A stretch of 43,312 bases of DNA from Rhypophila decipiens (Eukaryota > Ascomycota > Sordariomycetes > Sordariales > Naviculisporaceae), in NCBI GenBank assembly GCA_033297075.1, contig MU858300.1, positions 1 through 43,312 of the forward strand, given 5' to 3'. Below are positions 8,201 through 18,797 of the stretch, piece by piece (position 1 is the stretch's first letter; the number at the start of each line of letters is the position of its first letter). Both the position numbers and the translations under genes were made by a program. A model generated the notes under the pieces. That model was not told where the DNA came from. It saw only the letters and a list, made by a program, of their open reading frames with translations, and searched no databases.

Positions 8201-9625
8201 AAACAAGAAATGCTGGGCATCAGAACTTACCTGATTGACCGTGCTCAGGGTGTTACCCTCTGGGTAACCCTGTGCATCGACCAAGCGGTCAGGTACGTGA
8301 GCAAGGGGCCCTGTACATGGGCGACCATACGAAGGATGCTAGCCAGCTTGCCTCTCCAAGTCACTGAAATGTACGTCCTAATCACCACGGAGCTTGCTCA
8401 GGAGTGCGGTTCGGAGCATATACGCATGGCCAGAAAGGTCCTTGCGTGGGTCATTGCAGCCAGTGCCAAGCGACCTTTTCTGGTCAGGGAGCTCTTCGAT
8501 GCTGTCTCTATTCCTGATGGCTGGGAAGAACCCCAGCTGGAAAACTGCCGGCAGTCCGATCGAGACCCGATAGCAAGTAACAGACCATTGTGTGACTCCT
8601 GGCCCGACTTTTGCCGCTCTGTCCTGGACATTTGTGGTCCGCTTGTTGAGTTTCTCAATATGGATTCTCAAGAGGGAACTTTCCAGTACGACCGGCTGGC
8701 CAACGTGACAGATGGCTCCGTGGTACAGCTTGTTCACCAGACGGCAAAGGACTTTCTGGAGACTACAGAGGCTCATGTGTTCGCCCTCAAGCCGGGAGAC
8801 TCGCAACATATTTTGGAGATAGACAGCGACTTGTATTTCCAGCTCGTGATACCAATGCAAATCACAAGCTATACACCTGTCTTGGACGATGTCTCGCCCA
8901 ACTGGAGGAAGACAGTCGTGGAAATGGTCGAGTATCTCGACGACAAGCACCTCCTCCCATTCATCCTGACGCACTGTCGCCTAAGGTCTGAGCACACGGA
9001 TATGGCCGCCGCGTCAAACAAGGCCAGATGGATGCTCTCGACCTTCTTCTACGACATGTCTTATCGTGATACTGACGTGGAGGGTGTGCTCGAGCAGACA
9101 GTCGTTGGATCATGCTTTATCCTAGCATGCAAGCGCGGCATGCAAACAGCCGTCGACAACCTCCTATACCTTAGCTCGCTGCGTCCTTCTTGGTGGCGTA
9201 TACACAAACGTGCAGTTATCAGCGCATGTTGGGGAGTGGGCAAGTCACAGAGGCTCTCGGCCGTCGCCAGACTTTTGGAAAACCACAGGCCTCCACGTTA
9301 TACGCCTGCCCGTCGAGACGGCGGAACCTATAATCCTGAGAAACTGTTGTGGCTGAAGCACAGTAAGAATTATAGTCCTGAGGCTGAGAAGCTGCTGCTG
9401 GAGGGGCCGGAAGCTGGGCGTGTGTCACCGGACGCTGGGGATATACGGATACCGGCGGGGGTATACAATGAAGATGAAGTGTTGTTCCCGGAAGTTGCAG
9501 CCGGGCCAAAGCCACTGGTGCAGCAGGCAATCGCAAGAGTTGTGCATTATCTTGATGGTCACTCTCAGCCACTCGAACTCACTCCAGTGGATTGGGTAGG
9601 CAGTCGGGCGCAGTCCAGAGGATAA
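5275..9625 (+). CDS. Patatin-NACHT NLR-like protein, about 1371 aa
   Basis: This is a fungal NOD-like receptor with a lipase effector, probably a cytosolic self/non-self or immune sensor. Proposed exons are 5275-5804, 5869-6462, 6564-7288 and 7359-9625. Introns 1 and 3 join cleanly with good branch sites. The intron 2 acceptor is uncertain (6563 or 6515). The patatin domain shows the oxyanion motif DGGGVRG (about residue 54), the nucleophile motif GTSTGG (Ser92) and the catalytic Asp in FVDGATPANNP (about 236). Exon 3 looks like a degenerate P-loop region (see findings). The NACHT in exon 4 has Walker A GKPGSGKS (from about 7507) and Walker B ICLLDGLDES (from about 7792). A long helical C-terminus follows, with no recognisable ankyrin, WD40 or TPR repeats. 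A 14-residue in-frame duplication lies after the Walker B region. Family assignment is secure; the ligand is unknown. Confidence 0.88.
8068..8142 (+). repeat. In-frame tandem duplication within the NLR gene
   Basis: Two identical 33-bp copies (8068-8100 and 8110-8142) are separated by 9 bp, giving a 42-bp (14-codon) period. Both encode FASRRRQKIMA. Identity at all three codon positions indicates a recent duplication. Confidence 0.92.
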
Positions 9626-10480
9626 GGCGAAGTGATGTGCAGCCGTGCAGCCTCTACGCACTCATTTTTCACTGCTGGATCAAGATGGAAGCAAAATGGA
9701 CATGTATCTGAGCCCAAACAGGTGGGTGTTTGTTAAAAAGCTGTCGCATATAAGGTACGTACGGACTGACGGGTTCTTCGTCCCAAGACATGAGGGGAAA
9801 GAAAAGAGGGGGTAAGCGCTGAACGACGCCGTTTATCTCGTCGCTCCAGTTCGCGTATTAACCGAAGAGTTGGCTTGGACCTCTAATAACGATAGTATTT
9901 GAGGCAGCATGAGGCGAGAAACGAGGTCTTGAGGTTTGAAAGGAGGAGGCAGCGGAGCAATGAGATTCGCGTTGAGCGCTCAAGTCTTGGCATTGGTGGA
10001 AAGGCGGGGTGCGTAAAGCACGTGACTCTTGGCATCGCTTTGCTTTCTGCTCCTTCCCAAGAAGGCCAAGACAATCAGGTGGAGCCCCACATCGACGGAA
10101 ACACCCCCGCTGATTGGGAAAGGGAAACACAACACACGGCGGAAAATCACCTGAGCCAACGAGAAGCGGCACTGAGACATTCCGCCCCAAACATCCTCCA
10201 ACCAAAACAAACCGAAATCACACGAGCCAAGTGATGATGGCCGAATGACCACGACTTTGCCTCCACACTCACATTTTCATGACTCTCGAGGCTCATCTCG
10301 GGCTGCGATTGTGAGAGGGATTTGAAGAGGGAATTCCCATTCTGAATTATTGCCTGGACGGTGCCCGCCGCGTTTGGGGTTAGTTCCAGACAGACGTCAA
10401 CGACAATCGACGACCGGGATCATTTCGGACATTTCGTTTTCCATCACATCGTCTCAACCAGCCCATCACCGCCAGAGACC
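9626..10480. other. Intergenic region between the NLR and the membrane-protein gene
   Basis: It holds the 3' end of the NLR transcript and the promoter/5' UTR of the next gene. The open frames seen here (for example 9899-10234) have no recognisable protein features and I do not regard them as genes. Confidence 0.55.
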
Positions 10481-11725
10481 ATGGACTCGTCGAGTAGTAT
10501 AGCCACCAACGGCCGGACCGGTCGAACTCTGCAGGTCATACACAGGCTGTCGCTCAAATATCTCGTCATTCCGCCTATCATCTTCGCCATCCTGACGGGA
10601 TTCGTCATGTTCGCCCACAGCGACACCAACATGGCAATGCTCTACTCTCAGTGTCATGCCCGGGCACGTCTCCCCTTCATCTCCAAGAATATCCCTCTTC
10701 TCGGAACGCCCATCTGCTTCTTGGTATCCTTCTTCCAAGAGGCCCTAGCGTCGACTCACAAGACGGTCCCACTGATGTCGGGTGTCCTCTCTTTCGTAGG
10801 AGGGCTCTTGACGGTGAGCATGGTCGAGTCGTCGCGCATTTGCAACCAGCCCAATATCCTCATCGCCTACCCGACTGGCGCATGGCTGATCTTCAACCTC
10901 GTAGGAGGAGCGCTGGTCTGGGAACTTGTCATCATCCCGGCATTTTTCAAGCGCAGCCGGGAAATCATTCTCGCCAGAAGGAGTGGAATCACGGGCGGCG
11001 CTGATCTTTCCGGCCCGACCGATCCCAACTTTGGCCAAGCAATGAGACATCTTGATAAGGTGGCAGAAATCGTAGCCATCCCACTTGCTGTTGGCATCGG
11101 CTACGTTCTTCCTTCGGCCTTGATGGTATTCCTTCCAGACAACAGGAATGATCTGACCAAGCCGATTTCCATCATAGTTTGGCTCTTATTTCCAGTCTGG
11201 GTGTCGCTGATCCGTCAGGCAGCTCACAAGATCATCGTCACTATTCCCGCAAAGTACCTTCCCTCGACATTTACCACCACCGACGAGTCCGACACAACAA
11301 CAGTTGCCAAGTCCTTCCATCTGGAATCGAACCCACTTTCCTTGGGCATGATGTATGGCATACCTATTCTAACATCTGTTCTCTCTCATGGCCTTTTTAT
11401 CTACTCGCTCTTTCAGACCGACGATCGTAAGGAGATGACGCGGGCGACAATCAAATTTGTCGTGATAAACATGTTTTTCATCGGACTGACAACACTATAC
11501 TGGATCTTTGTCGAGACCGGCTGGCGTTTGACGGCCGTCATGATCGTTGCGTCGCTCGTCTTTGGCCCCGGAGCGGGGATTTGTATTGGGTGGATTTACC
11601 GCGAGAGCACAGTTGACCCGGACAGAAGCGTCACGGTTGTCGCCGTCGGCGCCCGGAGAGCAAGTGGCCAGAGGGATGGGAGCAGCAGCCCAGCAAGTGA
11701 GGAGACGCCCTTGTTAAGGGCATAG
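10481..11725 (+). CDS. Multi-pass membrane protein of unknown function, 414 aa
   Basis: This is a single-exon gene. The start is the ATG at 10481 in a good context (GAGACCATGG); the frame is open further upstream but without an ATG. The protein has about nine hydrophobic segments, for example LVIPPIIFAILTGFVMFA, PICFLVSFF, VLSFVGGLLTVSMV, WLIFNLVGGALVWELVIIP, IPLAVGIGYVLPSALMVFL, IIVWLLFPVWVSLI, IPILTSVLSHGLFIYSLF, INMFFIGLTTLYWIF and MIVASLVFGPGAGICIGWI. The termini are hydrophilic, and the C-terminus is Ser/Arg-rich. It has the look of a fungus-specific membrane protein, of the sort sometimes found beside secondary-metabolite genes, but no biosynthetic enzyme is nearby. I do not recognise a named family, and no function is assigned. 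Confidence 0.75.
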   Translation: MDSSSSIATNGRTGRTLQVIHRLSLKYLVIPPIIFAILTGFVMFAHSDTNMAMLYSQCHARARLPFISKNIPLLGTPICFLVSFFQEALASTHKTVPLMSGVLSFVGGLLTVSMVESSRICNQPNILIAYPTGAWLIFNLVGGALVWELVIIPAFFKRSREIILARRSGITGGADLSGPTDPNFGQAMRHLDKVAEIVAIPLAVGIGYVLPSALMVFLPDNRNDLTKPISIIVWLLFPVWVSLIRQAAHKIIVTIPAKYLPSTFTTTDESDTTTVAKSFHLESNPLSLGMMYGIPILTSVLSHGLFIYSLFQTDDRKEMTRATIKFVVINMFFIGLTTLYWIFVETGWRLTAVMIVASLVFGPGAGICIGWIYRESTVDPDRSVTVVAVGARRASGQRDGSSSPASEETPLLRA

Positions 11726-12811
11726 GGTGCCGTCGTTCGGTGAAAAGCGTGATGTCGGAAGAGGCGCTTTGTCTGTCATGGTTGATGAACAGGCGGTCTT
11801 CTTTTTTTGTTGTCAACGTTTATTAACCCATGCATGGCGGATTGGAGTTTTGCACAAACAACTTGATGCTTACCAGACTTCTGCACTTTGTAAATACCCT
11901 CTCGGAAGGCACGGTGTTCGGCTAACTTTCATATTCACAAGCGGCGCAGTCATGAGATCATTCGACTAATGTACAATAATGAGTTACGTATCACAGATCA
12001 TATGGCGAAGGGCAATGGGAACAAGACCACCACGATGATGATGTGAGTCTTTACTCTATTGGCAACAGCTTTAATCATGGTTGCTTTTTTGTTGCTTATT
12101 TTTGAGACTTTTGGTCAAGTCGTGGGTTAGCTCCTCCTCCTCCCGTTCTGATTCGTCTTTTTTTTCTTCAGGTACTCCACCCCCAACCACCAACCCAAAT
12201 TCTGGATGCTGATCAACCCCGATTTTTGTTCCAAACGGTTGGGTAAGCCGAGAGCTGAAAAATGGCGAAATCGCAGATTAAAATGGCGTCACCGCTCGAT
12301 TGGGTGATGACCCACCAGCCAGCATTGGTTTTTCTGTCAATATTCCGTATTTGACCTGTGACAATTCTCCCAGCTCTTGTCTTACCAGCATGATACTGAG
12401 TCAGGTAGGTATTTAGGTACATACCTGTAACACAATAAATAGGTTTACCTGCCTTGCAAAGTTTTAAAGGTTTATTATTTCTTGCAGCTTTTGCACTCAA
12501 CAGGGTCTCCAAACACAACAAAAACACAGATCGACTTTTCCCGCGTCTTAAATTTTCTCCTAACTATGAATAACTAACATTGAATCAAGTCTATTTTGCC
12601 CGCCGGCCACTGGCCTCATATCATCACTCCCTCCCGCTGGGTATTATGCACCTTTACGAAATCAACTATATAACAGACCGAGAAATAAGGATAAGCTAGA
12701 TGGCAAAGAAACCCGTGCGACATGAAGACTAGATGACGAAAAGAAAAACATGACCCTCCGAGATTTTAAAATTCAGATCCACCCATTACATCTGTCCACC
12801 AGATACCATCA
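11726..12811. other. Intergenic region between convergent genes
   Basis: It lies between the 3' ends of the membrane-protein gene (plus) and the zinc-cluster regulator (minus), so it should hold both 3' UTRs. T-tracts occur near 11800 and 12160. Apart from the small dyad at 12402-12427, I see no gene or RNA. Confidence 0.55.
12402..12427. repeat. Imperfect inverted repeat CAGGTAGGTA / TACATACCTG
   Basis: Two 10-bp arms (12402-12411 and 12418-12427) match at 9 of 10 positions around a 6-nt loop, in the AGGTA/TACCT-rich style common in fungal intergenic DNA. No function is implied. Confidence 0.6.
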
Positions 12812-15280
12812 TCATGAAGGCCCGGAATGAGGAGGCTGCTGCTGTTGAGGAAGCTGCATATTCGACATGCTGTTCAGCCAGTCATTGCTACTCATCATGT
12901 TCCCGCCACCAGAGAACGCATTAACCCAGCCGTCGTCCGAGAAGAAGTCCGCCCCAAGATTGGCGAGATCATCCAGCGACTCTTCAAAAGCATTGCTCCC
13001 ACTTGTGCGGACACTCGAGTGCGACGGCGCGATGGATGCCGCAGGCGCTTCGACTTGTCCTATCTCTTGCTGCTGCTGTTGGCGAGCATGAACTCCTAGC
13101 CCGGTAGGGATAGGCGAATAGCTCGGGGCCATGCTGGCCATCAGTGGGGTGAGAGCCGTGGTGGCGACAGGCATCTGTGCCGCCGACACCGATGCTTGCG
13201 TCACGGTAGCCGGCGAAGAGGCCGCACCGGAATCACCACCTGTCCGAAAGCCCTGAAAACCTCCCATCTGGCCCATCGGCGGACTAACAACACCAGGCGC
13301 CATCACGAGCTTCACCCCTTCCCTGTTGACATGTTCAATCTCAGCGAGAATCGTCCTGCCCGCCTCGGAACCCTTTGTCGGACCCGTCGCAGCGCGAAGA
13401 CACCCTGACGCCAGCTCATCCACCACATCTCTCGTAAACCCAATATCCTGGCCCCACGTCTGCAAGCCATGAAACAACACCCTCACGCACTGATGCGCAC
13501 AACCGGCAATATCGATATCCGTCACGGGCACGCTGATCCCAGGAGAAAGCAGCATGGCAAACATGTCCGCCATGGACCTCGCATGATCATAACATTTCCT
13601 CCGACTATTCACCACAAACTTTTCGTCGAAGCACGACCTGAGGATGTTCAGCGGAAGCGCCTCCTTCAGTCCAGGCAGGAACAAGCGGTAGAGATCCAAA
13701 TGACACTGGCGCCACAAGACATGCGTCATGAAGAAAATGCCCAGCCGGGACGAATACGACCTCAGTTTCAAGCTTGCCGCCGAGAAGCGAAACGAAGGCA
13801 GCAATCGGGACTCAAACGCCTCCAGCTCGGCAACTAGCCCCGCCACAATACCAGGCAACGCATCCAGCTCGGCTTGAGACGGCCCACTGGTAATGACCTG
13901 CATCGTCCGCTGCAGAATTTTGGACCGCATATGGTACATCCTTATATGCAACGCCAGCAAGCCGATTGCGTCGCGTCCAGGGTCGGCCCCATTGCCGCCT
14001 TCAGAATCCTGGCCCGCAGACGGTAGCGGAGGTGGAGACGAAATCAACGGCTCCGTCACCTCGGGCAGGTCCAGCTCGAAACGACGCTCGTTACACGGAA
14101 GATTGATGCGAATCTGACGCTCCGGATTCGGCCACAGGGAAAAGTCGACCTTGCCGTTGGAAATGGTGCTATCGATGATGAAAATGGACCACATCAGTCT
14201 CCGGCGTGTCTCTTGCGCGAGGAAGCACAGCGTCGGGTTCTCGCAGTGGAGTCGAAGAGCGGTGGCCATTCGACTGGCTAGGGAGAAGAGTAAGAAGGCG
14301 CCATGGAACCGGTTCGACAAGAGCCGGTGCTTGACGACAATGACTAGGGCTTCGAGACGCGCGATGGAAATCTCCTCGGCGTGGGCAAGACAGACGCTTG
14401 CCGCTTCTTCGATGCACTTTTGTCCGTACTCTCGAGTCCCCGGTCCTAGGTCGGTTAGCAAAGAGGTGATGCCTATGAGGGCCAGGATGAGAGAGCGGTC
14501 GAGAGTGCCGGCATTGTACGTGTCCATGAGGGACGCCCGGTGGAGAAAGGAGAAGACGGGGATGTGGTGAACGTGGTTGAAGTAGTTCTCAAAGGCGTGG
14601 AAGATGAGAGACTCTGGTGGGTCGGACGAGGAGTGCAATGCTGCCATCGGGAGTTCTCTCGGGGGCGGTGAGGCCAAGGAGGTAGCGTTGGGACTGGCCG
14701 TGTTGCTGTGGGTAAGAGACGTTGCGCTGTCGTCTTGCATTGCCACGTCCTGAGATTCTGCAGCTTCTTTGGAAGACTGCTGCTGCTGCCCTCCACCACC
14801 TGCCACAGATGTCGGTGATGGCAAGGCCAAGGACCGCCTGCCTGGACGATAGACACAGTTCAACCCTTGGACACGACATCGATCGCAGATGGGCATGGAG
14901 CCGCTACACCGTGCCTTTTTAGCATGGCAGTTTTGGCAGGCCTGTCTTGCTCGCCGACGAGGGATCAACAAGGGCGGTGCGCTGAGCGAGGGGGCATTGT
15001 TGTTATTGCCGTCGGGGATGAAGGTGTGTGATGGCAGGGGCAGTGGTTGCTGCTGCTGCTGCTGTTGTTGTTGTTGTTGCTGCTGATTGTGGGCCAGTAT
15101 AGCCGAGTTGGGGACCAGGATGCCCTCGAGGGCGAATGTGTCGTCCCATGAGCAGGGCAGACCGAGTCGTTCGCAATTGGTGCAGACACCCTTCCGGCCG
15201 TCGCAACGGACCTTGCGGGCCCGGCATGTGACACATGTTTGGGCGGTCCGCTTTTGAGGACGGGGCGAGGCGCTGCTCAT
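12812..15280 (-). CDS. Zn2Cys6 transcription factor with two zinc clusters, 822 aa
   Basis: This is a predicted nuclear DNA-binding regulator in one uninterrupted exon. The first zinc cluster lies at residues 16-43 (Cys16, 19, 26, 33, 36, 43) and a second complete one at about 115-142. Both follow C-x2-C-x6-C-x6-C-x2-C-x6-C. They are separated by a 13-residue polyglutamine run (about 66-78) and a Pro/Asn-rich segment, and each begins with basic residues as in functional clusters. From about residue 220 the sequence resembles the fungal-specific transcription factor domain (YFNHVHHIPVFSFLHRAS, ALRLHCENP, RRRLMWSIFIID). The C-terminal 200 residues are Ser/Pro/Gln-rich and end in a Gln/Pro tail, a possible activation region. 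The target genes are unknown. It lies next to the esterase genes, but proximity alone does not make it their regulator. Confidence 0.92.
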   Translation of the reverse strand: MSSASPRPQKRTAQTCVTCRARKVRCDGRKGVCTNCERLGLPCSWDDTFALEGILVPNSAILAHNQQQQQQQQQQQQQPLPLPSHTFIPDGNNNNAPSLSAPPLLIPRRRARQACQNCHAKKARCSGSMPICDRCRVQGLNCVYRPGRRSLALPSPTSVAGGGGQQQQSSKEAAESQDVAMQDDSATSLTHSNTASPNATSLASPPPRELPMAALHSSSDPPESLIFHAFENYFNHVHHIPVFSFLHRASLMDTYNAGTLDRSLILALIGITSLLTDLGPGTREYGQKCIEEAASVCLAHAEEISIARLEALVIVVKHRLLSNRFHGAFLLFSLASRMATALRLHCENPTLCFLAQETRRRLMWSIFIIDSTISNGKVDFSLWPNPERQIRINLPCNERRFELDLPEVTEPLISSPPPLPSAGQDSEGGNGADPGRDAIGLLALHIRMYHMRSKILQRTMQVITSGPSQAELDALPGIVAGLVAELEAFESRLLPSFRFSAASLKLRSYSSRLGIFFMTHVLWRQCHLDLYRLFLPGLKEALPLNILRSCFDEKFVVNSRRKCYDHARSMADMFAMLLSPGISVPVTDIDIAGCAHQCVRVLFHGLQTWGQDIGFTRDVVDELASGCLRAATGPTKGSEAGRTILAEIEHVNREGVKLVMAPGVVSPPMGQMGGFQGFRTGGDSGAASSPATVTQASVSAAQMPVATTALTPLMASMAPSYSPIPTGLGVHARQQQQQEIGQVEAPAASIAPSHSSVRTSGSNAFEESLDDLANLGADFFSDDGWVNAFSGGGNMMSSNDWLNSMSNMQLPQQQQPPHSGPS

Positions 15281-16400
15281 CTGGATGATAGACAGACCGT
15301 CGTGGTTGTCAGTCGTGGGGTGTGGTGGGTGTCACAAGAATGGATGAAGTTCCCGATAAGGTTTAATCGGTGACCGGCTATTTTTGCCCCCTCCCGGCAC
15401 GCAATTGAATGTCACTCTTTTCCCTTCTTCTTCCTTTGCCTTGAAGTCAACATAGATCTTAGCCGTGGGGGTTTAGCGGCTCGGGGGTCAGGTTTCGTGA
15501 CGGCGGTTGCATTGAATGTACTCGTACTTTTTGGTGTTGGCAACTTGCGTTCAATCAAGGTTGGTGAGTGAGATGGAGTCATGACCCAAGACCGCTGGGC
15601 AATTAACCCCAACTTTTTCAAGGTGGAGCCATTTCGGCTCCTGTGTTCCACGGCAAAAGACGGCACGGAGTTGAGCCCTTGGCGCATTTCAGTGGCATGC
15701 GAATCCCGGGTCCGTCCGATCGGACTGAATTGAATCCAGGGTTAGGGTTGCAGTTGGTGTTTTATCATACGATCGTCCAAGGTAGGTATGGAAAGATCAA
15801 AATATGAACTTGACATTATTGATTGCTTACTGCAATTGTATGGGCAAGTACTAAATCCATGTTCGAGTAGATTTTCACGGGACAGCCTCCTGCCTTTCAA
15901 GAATATTTACTGGACTACTCTGTATGTTCTGCCCGTGCAATGTGCTCTCAACCTGTAATGTTGTTGTGTTTTACTCCGAGTGATGAGATGAATTGGAGAG
16001 AATTGTCAAACAGTAAGGCAGCTAATCAGCTCATAAACCAGTTGTTATATGCTTGTAAGTTTTATTAAATCCAATTAAACTGTATCAGCCCAGCTTGCTT
16101 TCTACAGCAGTACTTTGCACTTTTCATATTCACAATTTGTATCATCATTCTTTAGTCTTGTTTGGTTGGGGGGTATTTGGTGTCTATTTGCATCAAATAA
16201 AAGAAAGATATGTGCGTGGTGCAATAAGGTATATACAGTGAAATTCAACATGCTCTCTTTGAGATCAGAGAGCATGTCTGGCTTTTGTTTGTCATCCCAT
16301 CTTTTCTCCTTGTCCAGTTCCCCGCAATCACCACAACTGGCGTCTCATCTTTCTACCCATTTCCATCATCATCATCGTCGTCGTCGGCGTCATGATCCGC
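15281..16400. other. Intergenic: promoter of the zinc-cluster gene and 3' region of the CE1 gene
   Basis: There is no credible coding region. The part next to 15280 should be the promoter and 5' UTR of the regulator; the part next to 16400 should be the 3' UTR of the esterase. A perfect hairpin lies at 16250-16277, and AT-rich DNA at 15800-16230. Confidence 0.55.
16250..16277 (-). repeat. Perfect 10-bp hairpin downstream of the CE1 esterase gene
   Basis: CATGCTCTCT (16250-16259) and its exact reverse complement AGAGAGCATG (16268-16277) flank an 8-nt loop. It starts about 123 nt past the stop codon of the minus-strand esterase gene, where the 3' UTR is expected. Confidence 0.8.
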
Positions 16401-17459
16401 TTACAAGCACTGGTGATACCAGTCGTTGATCTTCTGGCAGGTGGTGCCAGAGACGCAGGTGAAGGGGCCGTTCCAGCCGTTGCCACCGCACTGGCCCCAC
16501 TTGGGAGAAGCAGGGCCCTGAGTAGGAGGAGTAGGAGTGGGCTGCTGGGGCTGCTGGGTGGTGGTGGTGGTGATGGGAGAAGGACCGGGCTGCTCGGGCT
16601 GGGTGCTGCTGCCGTCGGCCTGGAACTGGCTCCAGAACTCCCAGGTATTGCCGGGCGCGAAGGGCGTGTTGCTGCCCTGGTTGGTCTGGGACGGGTTGTG
16701 ATCGCCGTTAAAGATGACCCACGTTACCGGCTTGCCAGGCTTGCAGTTCTGGTATTGGGTCTTGACCGAGTTGCCGCCCTGGGGCTGGGGCTCGGGGTTG
16801 AGGGGAGTGCAGCCGTTGTTGCGGACAAAGCGGTCACGCATCTGGCGACCTTGGGCAATGGACAGGACAGAGTCCGAGGTTCCGTGCTGGTGGTAGTAGG
16901 CGACGGGGTCGTTGCCACCGTTGCAGCCCGAAAGGACGGCCGAGGACAGAACCGAGATGGCACGGACGTCGTTGGGGCGAGAGCAAGCCCACGAGTAGGA
17001 CATGGCACCACCGTACGAGAAGCCGGTGGCGAAACGAAGGGACTGCTCAACGCACAGGTCGGCCTCGACAGTCCTGACCATGTTGTCGACGAAGGTGATA
17101 TCCTCACCACCTGCGTTGCCCCAGCCCTGGTTCAGGCCGTTGGGGGAGATGAAGATGGCCGAGTTGTTGCCCGTCATAAGAGGGGGCAGGCCATACCAGG
17201 CGAGGGTGCCGCCGCCGCCGTTGGCAATCTGCTGGGCATTGCCGCCCAGGGCGTGGAAGGTGAAGACCAAGCGGTAGGCCTGGTTGGGGTTGTAGTTGTC
17301 GGGCAGCCTGACAATGTACTCGCGCTGCTTGCCGTTGACCGTCATGGTGTACTGGCCCGAGCGGATGGTGTTTGTCTTGCCGCATCCAGGAGAGCGAGCG
17401 CCCAGGACGGGGGCGACGCAAGAAAGCGCCGCCAGAAGGGAGAGGACGGAGAGCTGCAT
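16401..17459 (-). CDS. Secreted CE1 feruloyl-esterase-type enzyme with C-terminal CBM1, 352 aa
   Basis: It probably releases ferulic acid (or acetyl groups) esterified to arabinoxylan, outside the cell. A signal peptide of about 20 residues ends at VLG. The catalytic domain begins SPGCGK, as in FaeC/FaeD-type CE1 enzymes related to PHB depolymerases. The nucleophile is Ser148 in GFSYG, the probable Asp is Asp196 (HGTSDS) and the His is His254 (NGDHNPSQ). A Pro/Thr/Gln linker spans about 281-319. Residues 321-352 form a CBM1 cellulose-binding module (WGQCGGNGW ... NDWYHQCL) with the expected Cys and aromatic residues. It is a single exon, and TATAAAA lies about 105 bp upstream of the ATG. It sits on the same strand as the CE15 esterase gene, about 1.3 kb downstream of it. 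The exact ester substrate is not fixed by sequence alone, so no gene symbol is given. Confidence 0.9.
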   Translation of the reverse strand: MQLSVLSLLAALSCVAPVLGARSPGCGKTNTIRSGQYTMTVNGKQREYIVRLPDNYNPNQAYRLVFTFHALGGNAQQIANGGGGTLAWYGLPPLMTGNNSAIFISPNGLNQGWGNAGGEDITFVDNMVRTVEADLCVEQSLRFATGFSYGGAMSYSWACSRPNDVRAISVLSSAVLSGCNGGNDPVAYYHQHGTSDSVLSIAQGRQMRDRFVRNNGCTPLNPEPQPQGGNSVKTQYQNCKPGKPVTWVIFNGDHNPSQTNQGSNTPFAPGNTWEFWSQFQADGSSTQPEQPGPSPITTTTTQQPQQPTPTPPTQGPASPKWGQCGGNGWNGPFTCVSGTTCQKINDWYHQCL

Positions 17460-17561
17460 GTTGACCGGCGGTGTGTGAATGATCAGGACCAGGGAGAGAT
17501 GGTGGGTGATGGCGAGAAGAAGAGAAAGGCTATGGACTGTCCTGGGGAGATGTCCGCCACG

Positions 17562-17568
17562 TTTTATA
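17562..17568 (-). promoter_or_regulatory. TATA box of the CE1 esterase gene
   Basis: TATAAAA reads toward the gene 103-109 bp upstream of its ATG, a normal place for a strongly expressed fungal secreted-enzyme gene. Confidence 0.7.
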
Positions 17569-18229
17569 CATCACGAGGCGAGGTGAATTCAAGATTCTTC
17601 CTTCCCCAGCTTCTGTCAGGTTCGGTTCTCGGAATCGAAGCCGTGAAAATGCGACATCACGGCCTAGATTTCATGGAGTCAAGTCAACATCATCTCCGTT
17701 GCCAAGGACTTGGCTTTCTGGTGGTGATGTTGCTGCTATTTCTGATCTTTACACTAGATGGCCCCAAGAGTTCAGACGAGAAGCGCACCAATGAAGGAGC
17801 ATAGATCTTGGCCGGGGTTGGCATCTTGGTAGCATAAACAGATGTAATGACTGCTTGCAGGTTGGGCTGCTAGTCTGGTGAATGCCATTGCAACGGCCAC
17901 TTTTAGCGACACTGCTAACTGCACTGCCCCTTGTCCGACCAAACAACTTCCCATTCCAGCTTCGGGAGCCGCATCCCTCGCCCGAAATGGTCGATTCGAG
18001 ACTCTGTTCACTCAAACACCTGATACGTCCACATCGTTGGCCAATCCAGTTGCCGAACTCATTTGCCGACCTGCCATTCCAAGATCTAGAATGTCACTGC
18101 ACGGTGCCCAGCCCCGGGGAATGTTGTATCTCTTGTCACCTTGTGGCCCAGTTGATGTCCACAAGACTTGAGGCTCCTTTTGCCACGCCCGTTGTGGGCA
18201 AGTGCCAGGCTTGCCCCAGGTTTTCTCAC

Positions 18230-18236
18230 TTTAGCC
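18230..18236 (-). promoter_or_regulatory. Candidate XYR1/XlnR site GGCTAAA upstream of the CE1 gene
   Basis: The heptamer matches the XlnR consensus in sense orientation about 770 bp upstream of the CE1 ATG. It could equally be chance. Confidence 0.3.
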
Positions 18237-18797
18237 TGCAATTGAACCGGTTTGGGGCTGCCACCAAGAAAAACCCCGGTAGCCGGTTGTGAGGTAGCAT
18301 CGAAATCTGGGCAGGGCGAGACAGCGGGCCGTTGCCCGTACTTATGCGCTTGTACAATGGGTTAGTGCATGGAGAAAAAGCACGCAAAGCGGCGGTTAGC
18401 ATATTTGTGATGAGGAAAACAAGGTATTGGAGGGATTCTTGTCGAAACAAGTTTCCGAGTCGTGGATTGCCGATAGAAATGCTCCGAGCCATCCTCCTTT
18501 GATCCTTTATCCGTGCAGGTTTCCAAGGTGACCAAAAAGGGGTAAGTACATAATCAGACCTTTGTTCCGGAACCACAACAACTTCACTGTAACCACAAAC
18601 AATTAACACCACGTGGAATGTCGTAGATGAGATGGGCCTGAAAGATGTCAAATAGATTGGTGCATGCCATTTGATTGCTATGTATTTGCTAACCACCGCA
18701 TATGTACACTACTCAGCATCTCCAACAAACAGCCCCTTTCCATCCATATATACATTCAGCCCCTTTTCCATTCCATCCACCGTCATGATGCATCCCA

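Larger units (their letters stand above)
17460..18797. other. Intergenic: CE1 promoter and CE15 3' region
   Basis: The stretch contains the promoter of the CE1 gene, with a TATA box at 17562-17568, a CTGGGG (CreA-type) site near 17541-17546 and GGCTAAA at 18230-18236. It also contains the 3' UTR of the CE15 gene. I see no gene; the open frames at 17749-18292 carry no recognisable features. Confidence 0.55.

Noticed and set aside
8378..8974. 198-codon minus-strand frame
   Set aside because: Antisense to exon 4 of the patatin-NACHT gene; no motif.
10361..10480. N-terminal extension of the membrane protein
   Set aside because: The extension begins at a GTG and has no ATG; the ATG at 10481 has a good context and precedes the conserved-looking part.
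10481..15280. Secondary-metabolite cluster (membrane protein plus zinc-cluster regulator)
   Set aside because: No polyketide synthase, NRPS, terpene cyclase, P450 or methyltransferase gene is in the window.
16392..17804. 470-codon open frame on the plus strand
   Set aside because: It is antisense to the CE1 esterase, which has full catalytic and CBM1 motifs. The long antisense frame follows from GC-rich codon bias, and its translation has no recognisable feature.
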